Below are positions 1-8,578 of a stretch of DNA of 64,000 bases, piece by piece. The stretch is from Haloferax denitrificans ATCC 35960. Lineage in GTDB: Archaea > Halobacteriota > Halobacteria > Halobacteriales > Haloferacaceae. The stretch's first letter is position 1; every line of letters begins with the position of its first letter. Below the pieces are notes generated by a model. It saw only the letters and a program-made list of their open reading frames with translations. It did not search any database and had not been told where the DNA came from. The translations under genes and the position numbers were made by a program. The stretch covers positions 248,001-312,000 of the forward strand of contig NZ_AOLP01000011.1 of assembly GCF_000337795.1 (NCBI RefSeq), read 5' to 3'.

Positions 1-134
1 ACTGGGTACTGCTCGCCGTCGGTCAGGCGGCACTCCTCGTCGGAGTCGCGTTCTCCACTGCCGTGCTCTTCTTCGGCCCCACGGACTCCGATGACGAACG
101 GGAGACCGACGTGGCCCGTCCGGACGCGAAGTAG
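1..134 (+). CDS. C-terminal end of a membrane protein (partial)
   Basis: The reading frame that starts at base 3 is open to a TAG at 132-134 and gives 43 residues. About 25 hydrophobic residues (VLLAVGQAALLVGVAFSTAV and on) form a last membrane helix, followed by an acidic, charged tail of about 18 residues that ends the protein. The start lies left of the window, so family and function cannot be named. The tail is rich in Asp and Glu, as is usual for halophile proteins facing solvent. The piece is seen directly; only the membrane role is inferred. Confidence 0.6.
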   Translation, partial: WVLLAVGQAALLVGVAFSTAVLFFGPTDSDDERETDVARPDAK

Positions 135-191
135 ACTACACGTCACTGGTACAACAGTACACAAATTACATCAGCACACTAATTTCAGAAC

Positions 192-569
192 ATGCCTGTG
201 AGTATCGACGACTTCGAGTCGGGAAACCTCCCACAGGGACCATCGGTCCCCGAGCAGGTGGTTACGTATCTGTACGCGCACCGCGACCAGGCGTTCACCC
301 GGTCTGAGATTGCCAGTGCCATCGACGAGAACCCAAACGCAGTCGGAACCGCCCTCTCGCGGCTGAAGGCACGTAATCTGGTTCGGCACCGGGGAGAGTA
401 CTGGGCAATCACCCCCGACGAAAGCCGCCTCGCTGACGCATACGACCTCCACGTCGCAAGTGAGCGATTGGACGCGAACGATGGCGGCATCGACGCCGAC
501 GAGTGGGACTCGACGGCCCCGGATACCCCGCATCCGAGTGAACGGGACGTGAGTGAGGACGAGTCATAG
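192..569 (+). CDS. Winged-helix DNA-binding protein, possible antitoxin
   Basis: This 125-residue protein has a winged helix-turn-helix at about residues 18-75 (an EQVVTYLYAHRD helix, then a TRSEIASAID recognition region and an ALSRLKARNLV helix), in the MarR-like/haloarchaeal wHTH style. Residues 85-125 form a strongly acidic, probably disordered tail. An AT-rich TATA candidate at about 162-170 supports leaderless transcription from the ATG. The TAG stop touches the ATG of the next gene, a PemK/MazF-like toxin, with no gap, so the two must be co-transcribed. The layout is that of a toxin-antitoxin pair in which this protein would both repress the operon and bind the toxin through its acidic tail. 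The antitoxin role is inference; DNA binding is well supported by the fold pattern. Confidence 0.7.
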   Translation: MPVSIDDFESGNLPQGPSVPEQVVTYLYAHRDQAFTRSEIASAIDENPNAVGTALSRLKARNLVRHRGEYWAITPDESRLADAYDLHVASERLDANDGGIDADEWDSTAPDTPHPSERDVSEDES

Positions 570-898
570 ATGCAACCGGAGCGCGGCGACGTCGCACGGA
601 GTTCGGACCCGTTCAAACTCGGGACTGGTAGACAGCGTCCGTGGCTAATCGTCAACAACGAGACGCACCCCTTCGACGGCGAACAGTACATCGCAGTCGC
701 CATCTCGACGAAAGCGTACGACGACTCGCTTGCGCTCTCAGCCGACGTCTGGGAGACTGGCGGTGCCCTCGGGCATCGTACGTCTCCCCATGGGCTGTAC
801 ACTCTCCACGAAGTGAGGATTTCGTCGCCTGGCAAGGCCGCGTGACGGATGCGTTCGTCGAACAGGTCGTAGCCAAACTGGAGACGTATCTCCGCTGA
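570..898 (+). pseudogene. PemK/MazF-like toxin, broken by a frameshift
   Basis: From ATG 570 the frame encodes a PemK/MazF-like start: RGDV near the N-terminus, then RPWLIVNN and QYIAVAISTK, which match the beta strands of this endoribonuclease family. The frame runs to a stop at 845, but after about residue 65 its sequence stops looking like the family. The family-like C-terminus (YVSPWAVHSP, then VAWQGRVTDAFVEQVV) is in another frame that ends at 898. Joining the halves near 765-778 gives a normal protein of about 109 residues. The shift fits a single missing base or two extra bases. The gene directly follows the winged-helix gene. It is either inactive, or there is a sequencing error or, less likely, recoding. 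Confidence 0.7.
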
Positions 899-1120
899 GG
901 TAGGATGTCGCCCAGAACACTAACGGCCGGTCTCATCCCGAGGCGGCGTGCCGCGTCGACCGGGAAACCCTCGTGCCGGGCGGTCCGTCTTTCGGGCGCG
1001 GACGTTCCGAAGTACGCCGGCGTCAGCCGGCCAGTAGGTATTGCGCACCCGGGTTCGCCGTGCTGTCATCGCTCCCGAAGCGGGAACACTCGGCCGGGGA
1101 CTTGAGGTACGCACTCGCCT
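899..1120. other. Intergenic stretch, nothing recognised
   Basis: These 222 bases lie between the broken toxin and the end of the small lipoprotein gene on the other strand. Open frames cross it on both strands, but they have no family-like sequence and are read-through of high-GC DNA. No hairpin, RNA gene or clear promoter was seen. Confidence 0.4.
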
Positions 1121-1564
1121 CTAGCGCGCCGGGGGTGAAACGAGTTCCGACCGGCGGGCGTCGTCGCCGGCGAAGAAGACGGCCCGAAGCCGGACGACCT
1201 GCCCGTCGACGCGGACGTAGTAGCGGCGGTCTTCCGACTTGTCGACCGACGGGAGCGCGTCGAGGTCCTCGCGGAGGGCGTCGTAGTCGCTCAGACAGTC
1301 CGAGATGCTCGACTCGCGGGGGTGACCCTCGGCGGCCGCCTCGACCACCTTCAGCACCCACGGGCTGTTCGCGACCCGCGGGTCGGCGACGTCGACGACG
1401 GTCGCCCCGTCGGGGGCCGACCCGACCAGTTCCCCCCGGAGCATGATTTCGGCCGACGAACAGCCTCGAAGCGACGAACAGCCCGCGAGCCCGCCGGTCA
1501 GCCCGACGCCGACGGCGGCGGCTCCGCGGCGGAGCAGTTGGCGGCGAGAGGGGCGACCGGCCAT
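1121..1564 (-). CDS. Small Tat-exported lipoprotein, function unknown
   Basis: The 147-residue protein starts MAGRPSRRQLLRRGAAAVG, a twin-arginine signal, and has a lipobox-like LAGC near residue 29. It should be exported folded by Tat and anchored by a lipid-modified cysteine. Mature residues show a predicted alternation of strand and helix, with a mention-worthy RRYYVRVDGQVVRLRAVFF strand pair near the C-terminus, but no family I can name. A TATA-like ACTTATC on the minus strand near 1590-1597 lies 28 bases before the ATG, so this gene has its own leaderless promoter in the 42-base gap behind the flavoprotein gene. Haloarchaea carry many such small lipoproteins. Confidence 0.75.
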   Translation of the reverse strand: MAGRPSRRQLLRRGAAAVGVGLTGGLAGCSSLRGCSSAEIMLRGELVGSAPDGATVVDVADPRVANSPWVLKVVEAAAEGHPRESSISDCLSDYDALREDLDALPSVDKSEDRRYYVRVDGQVVRLRAVFFAGDDARRSELVSPPAR

Positions 1565-1606
1565 CGACTGACAGAGATTCGGAGAAACCGATAAGTCTTC
1601 CGTCGG

Positions 1607-2992
1607 CTACAGCGCGTACTCGTCTTCGCGCAGTTGGACGTACTTGCCCTTGCGGTACTTCATTTTCGTCCGCTGGTACTGCGTGGCGAGTTTGGCGGCG
1701 CTGAACCCCGCGCTGAGCTTCGAGGCGCCGAACGCCTTGTAGCCCTCGTCCTTTTCGAGGAGCTTCCGGGCCGCCTTGAACGTCTTGTCCCACTGGGCGG
1801 GGCCGTAGTCGTGGACGATTTCGGCCATGGCGACGTTGCGGAGAATCTCGTCGCCGATGGCGTCCTTCCAGCGCTCGTTGTAGTCGCTCAGGTCGCCCTC
1901 GGCGGCGAGTTCGCCGGCGATGGCTCCCGTCCGGACGGCGACGTGGTCGCCACCCTCGTGGAAGGCGGAGGTCGCGCCCATCGCGCCGCCGGTGACGGCG
2001 ATGCCGGCCGACGCGGGCGAGTCGATGGGTCGCGTCGAGGAGATGGCGTACGTCTCTGTCCCCTTCGTCTTTCCGCGGTCCTCGACGAGCGGGAAGTCCT
2101 CGTCGATGTCGTACTCGTCGCCGTACTCCTGTTCGAGGAGGCGGCGGACGTACTCGCGGCCCTGCGGGATGCGCTCGTCGTCCTCGCGGAGGAGCGTGTA
2201 CGCATCGCGGTCGTCGACCTCGTCGATGTCGAGGCCGATGGGCATCGTGAGGCCGACCCGGCAGACGTTGTTGTCGTTCGGGAAAATCCACGGGTACGCC
2301 GTGTGGCCGGGCATGTAGCCCCACCAGAACTTAATCGCGCCGTCGACCTCGTCGAACAGTTCCGGCGGGAACTCGCGGTGTTCCTGATAGGCGATGTGGT
2401 TCGCCTCGGTGGACGACAGGCGGTCCGTGATGGGGAACGAAAGCAGGTCGTCGAGCACCTTGTTCGTGACCGTCCGCTGGGGGCCGTCGGCGAGGACGAC
2501 GAAGTCGGCGCCCACGTCCTCGCCGTTGGCGAGGCGGACGACGTGACGAGGGTCGTCGCCGGTCGCGTCGAGGTCGGTCTCCACGTCGCGGACCGAGGCC
2601 TTCACGCGGTACTCCGCGCCGGCGTCTTCGGCGCGACCGCGGAGCCAGTCGTCGAACTTCGCGCGGTGGAAGGTGTAGCCGAACTCGTCGTACGAGGAGT
2701 CGATGCCGGTACTGCGGAGCGTCAGCGACTCGTTCGGCCCGATGAACTCCGCGCGGTCGAGGATGTCGAGCACGACGTCGTCGGGGAACTCGTCGGGGTG
2801 GATGCCCATGATGTCCACCCAGTAGTCGAGGATACCGGCCGCGTCCGTCGAATCGGGGCCGAGGCCCGGTCGGTCTGCTCGGGGGACGCCCTTTTCGAGG
2901 ACCAGAGCGGAGGCCCCGGCCGAGGCCGCGGCGTGTGCCGCCGACGTGCCGGCCGGACCGCCGCCGATGATGGCGACATCTACGCGTTCCAT
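1607..2992 (-). CDS. FAD-dependent geranylgeranyl reductase family protein
   Basis: The protein has 461 residues from the ATG at 2992. Its N-terminus MERVDVAIIGGGPAG is the Rossmann FAD-binding motif (GGGPAG at 10-15). The length and later blocks, such as KFWWGYMPGHTAYPW and AGIAVTGGAMGATSAFHEGG, match the digeranylgeranylglycerophospholipid reductase/geranylgeranyl reductase group. These flavoproteins saturate isoprenoid chains of archaeal lipids, menaquinone or dolichol; the exact substrate is not clear from sequence. Longer upstream starts exist but are rejected: a TATA-like TTTAATA (minus strand, 3016-3022) is 24-30 bases before this ATG, and homologues begin at this point. It stands alone, with the small lipoprotein gene downstream under its own promoter. 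Confidence 0.85.
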   Translation of the reverse strand: MERVDVAIIGGGPAGTSAAHAAASAGASALVLEKGVPRADRPGLGPDSTDAAGILDYWVDIMGIHPDEFPDDVVLDILDRAEFIGPNESLTLRSTGIDSSYDEFGYTFHRAKFDDWLRGRAEDAGAEYRVKASVRDVETDLDATGDDPRHVVRLANGEDVGADFVVLADGPQRTVTNKVLDDLLSFPITDRLSSTEANHIAYQEHREFPPELFDEVDGAIKFWWGYMPGHTAYPWIFPNDNNVCRVGLTMPIGLDIDEVDDRDAYTLLREDDERIPQGREYVRRLLEQEYGDEYDIDEDFPLVEDRGKTKGTETYAISSTRPIDSPASAGIAVTGGAMGATSAFHEGGDHVAVRTGAIAGELAAEGDLSDYNERWKDAIGDEILRNVAMAEIVHDYGPAQWDKTFKAARKLLEKDEGYKAFGASKLSAGFSAAKLATQYQRTKMKYRKGKYVQLREDEYAL

Positions 2993-3359
2993 ACCGCTAC
3001 AGCACTTCGCTCGGCTATTAAACCCCCTGAAGCGCCGCGGCGTCCGACGGTTTCGAGACCGCGCGTCCGAACGCCGCTCGGGGCGTTTTTCAGCGGCGTG
3101 GCGCGACCGCGACACCGGCGCGCCACCGCTCGGAACCCTCCTCGGAGCCGACAGTTCCACGAGCGACGTGACTCCCCGGAGCCGACAGTCTCGCGGCCGA
3201 CCCGACGCGGGGTGTCTCGCCTAATTCCGTGATTCGATAATCTATATATCGTCAGATTTCGGTTACTGCGGTCGATCTTCTCCGGAAAAACCAACTGAAT
3301 ACAGCAGTTGATAACCGGAGACGGGGGTTTATAGCGGAGACCGCGGTAGCTCCGAGTCA
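2993..3359. promoter_or_regulatory. Intergenic control region with nested dyad
   Basis: These 367 bases separate two divergent genes. The part near 2993-3025 holds the minus-strand TATA for the flavoprotein. The middle (3025-3225) is GC-rich and shows no gene. From 3228 the DNA becomes AT-rich, with TCTATATATC at 3241-3250, a TATA-like element with no obvious start 27 bases on. Next comes an imperfect dyad: TCCGG (3281-3285) and CAACTG (3292-3297) facing CAGTTG (3305-3310) and CCGGA (3315-3319). It sits just upstream of the TTTATA box at 3328-3333 that serves the gene starting at 3360. The dyad position suggests a regulator site; this is inference. Confidence 0.5.
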
Positions 3360-3587
3360 ATGACCGCAGACGAGCCGGACGAGCCGAGAGAGCCCGTCGT
3401 GTTCCGCGACGAGACGGGCGACCTCGTGTTCGTCGACGGCGGCCCCGCCCCACAGGGCTATGCGCCCGTTGCGTGGAAACTCGGCGAAGACGGCTCTCGG
3501 TTCGTCGTCGACTCGACGGTCGATGCAGTCGCCGTCACTCGCACGATTTCGAAACGTCGCCCGCGGCGGCGCGACCCCATCGAGTGA
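3360..3587 (+). CDS. Small hypothetical protein, 75 residues
   Basis: The 75-residue protein has an acidic start, a short predicted beta-rich core (PVVFRDETGDLVFVDGG, then FVVDSTVDAVAVTR) and a basic tail KRRPRRR. No family is recognised. The start is well supported: TTTATA at 3328-3333 is about 27 bases before the ATG, the usual leaderless spacing, and an imperfect dyad lies just upstream of it. It ends 57 bases before the hydroxyacid dehydrogenase gene on the same strand but that gene has its own AT-rich box. The real-gene call rests on promoter spacing and amino acid composition. Confidence 0.6.
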   Translation: MTADEPDEPREPVVFRDETGDLVFVDGGPAPQGYAPVAWKLGEDGSRFVVDSTVDAVAVTRTISKRRPRRRDPIE

Positions 3588-3644
3588 GCGGCCCGCCGCG
3601 TTCGAATCGGACAGATTCATCACCGCCTTCGAGAATCATCGAGC

Positions 3645-4604
3645 ATGTCCGACCCAGACATCGCGGTGCTTCGGCAGAAGATACACGGCCTGTCTGCCGA
3701 GGCGTACGCCGAAACGCTCCGCGAGCGCCTCCCCGACCGCGAGGTCGCCCTCGCGACGACGCCCGAAGAGGAGCGCGACCTGCTCTCTCGCGTCCAAGTC
3801 GCGACCGGCTTCGACGTGAGCGAAGACGACCTCGAAGCCGCCGAGAACCTCGACCTGTTCGCCTGCGTGTTCGCCGGCACGGGCCACCTCCCCATCGAGG
3901 CGTTCGAGGCCCGCGACGTGGCGGTCACCAACGCCTCCGGCGTCCACGGCCCGAACATCGCCGAGCAGGTCCTCGGGAGCCTCCTCTACTTCGCCCGCCG
4001 CTTCCACGTCGCGGAGCGACAGCAGGAGGCGAACGTCTGGCAGTCGTACCAGACGGTCGAACTGCAGGACTCGACGGTCGCCGTCGTCGGCCTCGGTGCG
4101 CTCGGCGAATCCATCGTGGACCGACTCGACCCGTTCGGCGTCGAGACCGTCGGCGTGCGCTACTCGCCGGAGAAGGGCGGCCCGACCGACGAGGTCGTCG
4201 GCTTCGACGACGAACAGGGCCTCCACGACGCCTTCGCCCGCGCCGACTACGTCGTCATCGCGTGCCCGCTGACCGACGCCACCCGCGGCCTCGTCGACGC
4301 CGACGCGTTCGCGTCGATGGCCCCCGAAACCGTCCTCGTCAACGTCGGCCGCGGCCCGGTCGTCGACACCGACGCGCTCGTCTCCCAACTCCGGAGCAAC
4401 GGCATCCGCGGGGCGGCACTCGACGTGACCGACCCCGAACCGCTCCCCGCGGACCACCCGCTTTGGGACTTCGAGAACGTCCTCGTCACGCCCCACAACG
4501 CCGGCCACACCCCGAAGTACTGGGAGCGCATGGCCGACATCATCGCCGAGAACCTCGACAAACTGGACGCCGGCGACGACGACCTGCGGAACCGCGTGGT
4601 CTGA
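3645..4604 (+). CDS. D-2-hydroxyacid dehydrogenase (NAD-dependent)
   Basis: The 319-residue protein matches the D-isomer-specific 2-hydroxyacid dehydrogenase family (phosphoglycerate, glyoxylate and hydroxyisocaproate dehydrogenase relatives). The nucleotide-binding fold shows GLGALGESI near residue 150. The catalytic Arg is in NVGRGPVVD, the Glu in the DVTDPEPLP region, and the His in TPHNAGHTP. It should interconvert a 2-oxoacid and its D-2-hydroxyacid with NAD(P)H in the cytoplasm. The length is that of the short form, without the C-terminal ACT domain of serine-pathway SerA, so a role in serine synthesis is less likely. The substrate cannot be told from sequence. The neighbours do not share a clear pathway. 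Confidence 0.88.
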   Translation: MSDPDIAVLRQKIHGLSAEAYAETLRERLPDREVALATTPEEERDLLSRVQVATGFDVSEDDLEAAENLDLFACVFAGTGHLPIEAFEARDVAVTNASGVHGPNIAEQVLGSLLYFARRFHVAERQQEANVWQSYQTVELQDSTVAVVGLGALGESIVDRLDPFGVETVGVRYSPEKGGPTDEVVGFDDEQGLHDAFARADYVVIACPLTDATRGLVDADAFASMAPETVLVNVGRGPVVDTDALVSQLRSNGIRGAALDVTDPEPLPADHPLWDFENVLVTPHNAGHTPKYWERMADIIAENLDKLDAGDDDLRNRVV

Positions 4605-4703
4605 GCCGAGTCGACTCGGCGGGCCTGCGAGTACGGAGTCGGTGACGCCGCGACCGGGCTCCGCACCGAAACTGTCACTTCAGTTGCGACTGTCGGTTGT
4701 GGC

Positions 4704-4964
4704 GTGCAGTTCGCATCGTGGCGGTGGAACCGAATTATCGCCTTCTTCGGCGGCGCTGGACTCCTCGTTTTGGTCCCGTGGTCCGGGCTCTCGCCCCCCT
4801 TCTCGGAGTGGACGGTGGACGTGTTGCTGTCCGTCCCGTTCGGCTTATGCGTCTACGGATTCACCGAACAGCCGCGAAAAGTGATTCTGCTGATTCCGGT
4901 CGGAACCGCGCTCGGAATCGGGATACTCGCCCTGTACCGGGCGTCCGGATTCGGCCTGTTCTGA
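4704..4964 (+). CDS. Small membrane protein, three predicted helices
   Basis: This 86-residue protein begins with GTG. Three hydrophobic segments can be seen: about residues 9-27 (IIAFFGGAGLLVLVPWSGL), 37-52 (VDVLLSVPFGLCVYGF) and 60-78 (VILLIPVGTALGIGILALY). The charged linkers are short. No family is recognised and function is unknown. It lies between the hydroxyacid dehydrogenase gene and convergent ilvD. GC content is slightly lower than in its neighbours, with AATTATC near the start. Confidence 0.55.
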   Translation: MQFASWRWNRIIAFFGGAGLLVLVPWSGLSPPFSEWTVDVLLSVPFGLCVYGFTEQPRKVILLIPVGTALGIGILALYRASGFGLF

Positions 4965-5006
4965 CGACGGCGTCCGCGTCGGGGGAGCCGCCGCGGCGAC
5001 TCGTCT

Positions 5007-6761
5007 CTATTCGTCGCGCGTGAGCGCCGGGTTCGTCACCGCGCCGTTCGCGGCCGAGCCGAAGTCGCGGGCGTACTTCGCCAGCACGCCGGAGGTGTAC
5101 GCCGGCGGCTTGGGTTCCCAGTCTTCCTTCCGCGCGTCGAGTTCCTCGTCCGTGAGGTCCACGGAGAGTTCGCGGTTCGGGATGTCGACGGTCACCTCGT
5201 CGCCGTCTTCGAGGAGGCCGATGGGGCCGCCCTCGGTCGCCTCGGGGGCGACGTGGCCGACCATCGGGCCGCGCGTCGCGCCGGAGAACCGACCGTCGGT
5301 GAGAAGCGCCACGTCGTCCTCGTGGCCCTGTCCGACGACGGCCGCGGTGACGCCGAGCATCTCGCGCATGCCGGGGCCGCCGCGCGGTCCCTCGTTGCGG
5401 ATGGCGATGACGTCGCCCTCCTCGATGTGTCCTTCCTGCACGTAGCGCATCGCGTCCTCCTCGTTCTCGAAGACGCGGGCGGGGCCGGTGTGGTGGAAGG
5501 CGTCGTCGCCGGTGACCTTCAGCACCGCGCCGTCGGGCGCGAGGTTGCCGGTGAGAATCTTGATTGCGCCCTCCTCCTGATACGGCTCGTCGACCGTGTA
5601 GAGGAAGTCCGCTTCGAGGCCGTCGTCGTCCGGGAGGTCGAGGTGGTCGAGCTCCTCGGCGATGGTGCGGCCGGTGACGGTCATCGCGTCGCCGTGGAAC
5701 AGGCCGGCCTCGACGAGACGACGGATAACGACCGGGATGCCGCCGATTTCGTGGAGGTCGTTCATGACGCGCGTGCCACCGGGCTGGAGGTTGGCGATTT
5801 TCGGCGTGCGACGGGAAATCTCGTCGAACTCCTCGATATCGAGGTCGACGCCGGCCTCGGCGGCCAGCGCGAGCAGGTGGAGCACGGCGTTGGTCGACCC
5901 GCCGGTGGCGACCTGCAGGGTGATGGCGTTCTCGAAGGACTCCTTCGTGAGGATGTCGGAGGGGCGGCGGTCGTTTTCCACGCAGTCGAGGACGACCTCG
6001 CCGGCGCGGCGGGCGTTCTCGTAGCGCTCGTCGGACTCGGCGGGCGCGGAGGCCGACCCGAGGGGGGCCATCCCGAGCGCCTCGGAGATGGAGGCCATCG
6101 TGTTGGCGGTGAACATCCCGCCGCAGGAGCCCGCGCCGGGGCAGGCGTGGCGTTCGAGGTCGTCGAGTTCGTCGGCGCTCATGTCGCCTTCGGCGTAGGT
6201 GCCGACGCCCTCGAAGACGTTCTGGACGGTCACCTCGCGGCCCTCGTGCTGGCCGGGCATGATGGAGCCGCCGTAGAGGAAGACGGAGGGAAGGTCGGTT
6301 CGGATGGCGGCCATCATCATGCCGGGGAGGTTCTTGTCACAGCCGGCGACGGTGACGAGCGCGTCCATGCGCTCGCCGAAGGAGACGAGTTCGACGGAGT
6401 CGGCGATGACCTCGCGGGAGATGAGCGAGGCCTTCATGCCTTCGGTCCCCATCGAGATGGCGTCGGAGATGGTGACGGTCCCGAACTCGATGGGCATCCC
6501 GCCCGCGGCGTCGATGCCCTCGATTGCGGCGTCGGCCACGTCGTCGAGGTGGACGTTACACGGGGTGATGTCGGCGGCGGGGTTCGGCACGCCGACCATC
6601 GGCGACGAGAAGTCCTCGTCGTCGAAGCCCATGGCGCGGAACATCGCTCGGTGCGGGGCCTTGTCGGGACCCTCCGTGACCTCCGTGCTTCGGAGGCTCG
6701 GGTCCTTACCGCTGGAGAACACGTCGTCCGAGTCCTCCTCGCGAGGGGACTGCTGGCTCAT
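5007..6761 (-). CDS. ilvD: Dihydroxy-acid dehydratase
   Basis: The 584-residue protein is a full-length dihydroxy-acid dehydratase, which removes water from 2,3-dihydroxy-isovalerate and 2,3-dihydroxy-3-methylvalerate in valine, leucine and isoleucine synthesis. Key family blocks are present: TPCNVHL near residue 67, CDKNLPGM, and [16 protein letters not shown], which supply the cysteines for the iron-sulfur cluster, plus the C-terminal [11 protein letters not shown] and DGRFSG motifs. The acidic N-terminal leader of about 25 residues is a halophile feature. A minus-strand CATTTAAGT at about 6786-6794 gives a leaderless promoter 28-29 bases before the ATG. Other ilv genes are not in the window, so this is an isolated pathway gene. 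Confidence 0.95.
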   Translation of the reverse strand: MSQQSPREEDSDDVFSSGKDPSLRSTEVTEGPDKAPHRAMFRAMGFDDEDFSSPMVGVPNPAADITPCNVHLDDVADAAIEGIDAAGGMPIEFGTVTISDAISMGTEGMKASLISREVIADSVELVSFGERMDALVTVAGCDKNLPGMMMAAIRTDLPSVFLYGGSIMPGQHEGREVTVQNVFEGVGTYAEGDMSADELDDLERHACPGAGSCGGMFTANTMASISEALGMAPLGSASAPAESDERYENARRAGEVVLDCVENDRRPSDILTKESFENAITLQVATGGSTNAVLHLLALAAEAGVDLDIEEFDEISRRTPKIANLQPGGTRVMNDLHEIGGIPVVIRRLVEAGLFHGDAMTVTGRTIAEELDHLDLPDDDGLEADFLYTVDEPYQEEGAIKILTGNLAPDGAVLKVTGDDAFHHTGPARVFENEEDAMRYVQEGHIEEGDVIAIRNEGPRGGPGMREMLGVTAAVVGQGHEDDVALLTDGRFSGATRGPMVGHVAPEATEGGPIGLLEDGDEVTVDIPNRELSVDLTDEELDARKEDWEPKPPAYTSGVLAKYARDFGSAANGAVTNPALTRDE

Positions 6762-6857
6762 ACCTCATCGGAGCGCGTGCGCGAACTTAAATGGCCGCGA
6801 CTGGGCAGACGTTGCAGTCGGATTCGCCCGACGACCCTCGGTTTTTGGGGCGGGTAT

Positions 6858-7442
6858 CTACGCCTCGTCGCGCCGCGCCAGTCCGGTGAGATGCGGCGCT
6901 TCCGGGACGATTATCTCCGCGGTGCCGAGCCGGGCGGCGTTCTCGCTCCCCGGCAGACAGAACGTCGGCATCCCGTCGACGACGCCCGCGGTCGCGCGGG
7001 TGCCGACGACCTTGGTGCCGATTTCGTCGTACGAGAGCCGCCGGAACAGTTCGCCGAAGCCGGGCAACGTCTTCCCGAACAACTGCGCCGTCGCCTCGAC
7101 GGTCTGGTCGTCGGGCGTGACGCCCGTCCCGCCGGTCGTGACCGTCACGTCGACGTCGCCGCGGTCGGCCATCCGCGCGACCGCGGTCTGAATCTCGTCG
7201 TAGTCGTCGTCGACGACCCGCCGGACCGACACCGAGTGACCCGCCTCGCGGAACAGTTCGGCTATCGAGTCGCCCGCGGGGTCGTCGTCGATATCGCGGG
7301 TGGACGAAACCGTCAGCACCGCCGCTTGGAGGTCGTCGACATCGTGGTGGTGATGGCTGTGGTCGTCGTGGCCGTGGTCGTCGCGGTGATGGCTGTGGTC
7401 GTCGCCGCCCCCCTCGCCGTGGTGATGGTCGTGGTCGCTCAC
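6858..7442 (-). CDS. moaB: MoaB-family molybdopterin protein with His-rich N-terminus
   Basis: The 194-residue protein starts at GTG 7442. Residues about 40-190 are a MoaB/Mog fold: [11 protein letters not shown], the [11 protein letters not shown] substrate-binding motif, LPGFGELFR and FCLPGS. Such proteins adenylylate or bind molybdopterin during molybdenum or tungsten cofactor synthesis. In front is an unusual extension, residues 4-33, rich in His and Asp (runs such as DHDHHH and HSHHHHD). It resembles metal-sequestering tails of nickel or zinc chaperones and could bind metal, which is inference. A minus-strand AATTTTATC near 7462-7474 is about 27 bases before the GTG, so the His-rich part is translated and is not an annotation artefact. 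Confidence 0.88.
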   Translation of the reverse strand: MSDHDHHHGEGGGDDHSHHRDDHGHDDHSHHHHDVDDLQAAVLTVSSTRDIDDDPAGDSIAELFREAGHSVSVRRVVDDDYDEIQTAVARMADRGDVDVTVTTGGTGVTPDDQTVEATAQLFGKTLPGFGELFRRLSYDEIGTKVVGTRATAGVVDGMPTFCLPGSENAARLGTAEIIVPEAPHLTGLARRDEA

Positions 7443-7541
7443 GGCCGCGGCTTCGTCGTCCGGCGATAAAATTCCCGCGTCGGCCCGGCGGTCGTCGGTT
7501 CGCGGCGGCCGGTCGGACGAGTCGCCGGCGACCGGCGTGGC

Positions 7542-8345
7542 TCACCCGTCGCCTGGAACGCCGTCGAGCGAGTCGAGCGTCAGGCGTTCCGCGTTCTCGC
7601 GGAGGGCTTCGAACTGCTCTGTGGCCCACTCGACGGCGGCTTCGGTGTCGTTGCGGGCGACCCCGCCGACGCCGGTGTCGGTGTAGACGACGATTCCCGC
7701 CTCCGATTCCGTCACCCAGAGGCCGAACCGGAACGGGACCTCGCCCCGGTAGAGCGTCACCGACTCGTGTCGGAGCTGGTCGGAGATGACCGCGTGCGAG
7801 TCCGGAGAGGCGGCGAGTCGGTCGAACAGCTCGTCGGAGATAATCATCTCGACGACCGTCCCGCCCTCGGTGGCGGTCTCGTAGAAGGGTCGAAGCTGGC
7901 CGACGAGCGCGACCGGGGCGACGCCGTAGACTCGCTTTGCGCTCTCGACGCTCGAAAACAGCTCCCGAATCGCGCTGTCCGGGATGTCCGGGGTCGGCGT
8001 GTGAACTGCCGCGCCCGTTAGGAACACCGGGTCGAGCGGCGCGTCGGTCGGGAGCATCGAAAGGAGGTCCCGCGCCGCTTGGACGCCGCGGAGCGAGTCG
8101 AGGCACTCGTCGTACGCGCCGAGCGCGCACCGGCCGACGCAGGTCAGCCGATACAGGCCGTCGGCGCGCTCGACGAGGCCGGCGTCGAGCAGGTCGCGGA
8201 CGACGCGGTCGACCGTCGAACGCGAGGTGTCGAGGTCGTCGGCGAGTCCGCGCTTGTCTCGCGGTCGCTCCGCGAGCGCTCGGACGAACGACGACCGCCT
8301 CACGAGGAGGCGCGAAAGCTGTGCTGAAGTCTCGTCTCGAATCAC
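7542..8345 (-). CDS. HTH transcription regulator, DUF1724/FilR1-middle type
   Basis: From GTG 8345 this gives 267 residues. The N-terminal 70 residues are a winged helix-turn-helix (LVRRSSFVRALAERPRDKRG, then STVDRVVRDLLDAGLVERA). The rest matches the DUF1724 domain found in haloarchaeal and methanogen regulators: DPVFLTGAAVHTPTPD, the SAKRVYGVAP block, FDRLAASP, and a C-terminal FRFGLWV and VYTDTGVGGVA. The frame is open upstream to 8546, but only GTG 8345 has a strong ribosome-site match, GGAAGGAG (plus-strand complement at 8356-8363), about 10 bases ahead, and homologues begin about here. A ligand is unknown. It is divergent from the dehydrogenase at 8579, a possible target. Confidence 0.75.
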   Translation of the reverse strand: MIRDETSAQLSRLLVRRSSFVRALAERPRDKRGLADDLDTSRSTVDRVVRDLLDAGLVERADGLYRLTCVGRCALGAYDECLDSLRGVQAARDLLSMLPTDAPLDPVFLTGAAVHTPTPDIPDSAIRELFSSVESAKRVYGVAPVALVGQLRPFYETATEGGTVVEMIISDELFDRLAASPDSHAVISDQLRHESVTLYRGEVPFRFGLWVTESEAGIVVYTDTGVGGVARNDTEAAVEWATEQFEALRENAERLTLDSLDGVPGDG

Positions 8346-8578
8346 GTACCTGATACTCCTTCCAACGAGTCGGACGCCTGTCGACCGCCCCTGTACGGGC
8401 CGCCGGTAGATGTCGGCGACCGTGACTGTCGGGCTCGACTGTGTTGGGAACCCTGTGTCGTATATATCTTCGCACCGATATGATTTGAATCCACGAGGTT
8501 CGTCAGATGTCGAACAAGAGGAAAGACGATTGGCGTAAACCCACACTTTAGTTCCTGCCCATCCTCGGTCGGGTCGAG
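8346..8578. promoter_or_regulatory. Divergent control region
   Basis: The 233 bases lie between the regulator gene and the dehydrogenase gene on the other strand. CGTATATATC at 8459-8468 is a strong TATA candidate for the regulator, which would give a long leader of about 85 bases before GTG 8345, matching the ribosome site seen there. CACTTTAGT at about 8545-8553 is the TATA candidate for the dehydrogenase ATG at 8579. No further gene was seen. Confidence 0.5.

Noticed and set aside
5253-7469. Long plus-strand frame across ilvD and moaB
   Set aside because: Antisense shadow of both genes; composition (Val, Arg, Gly, His) is typical of read-through.
7542-8546. Longer start for the regulator (334 residues)
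   Set aside because: The extra 67 residues have no family likeness, and the ribosome-site GGAAGGAG lies before GTG 8345.
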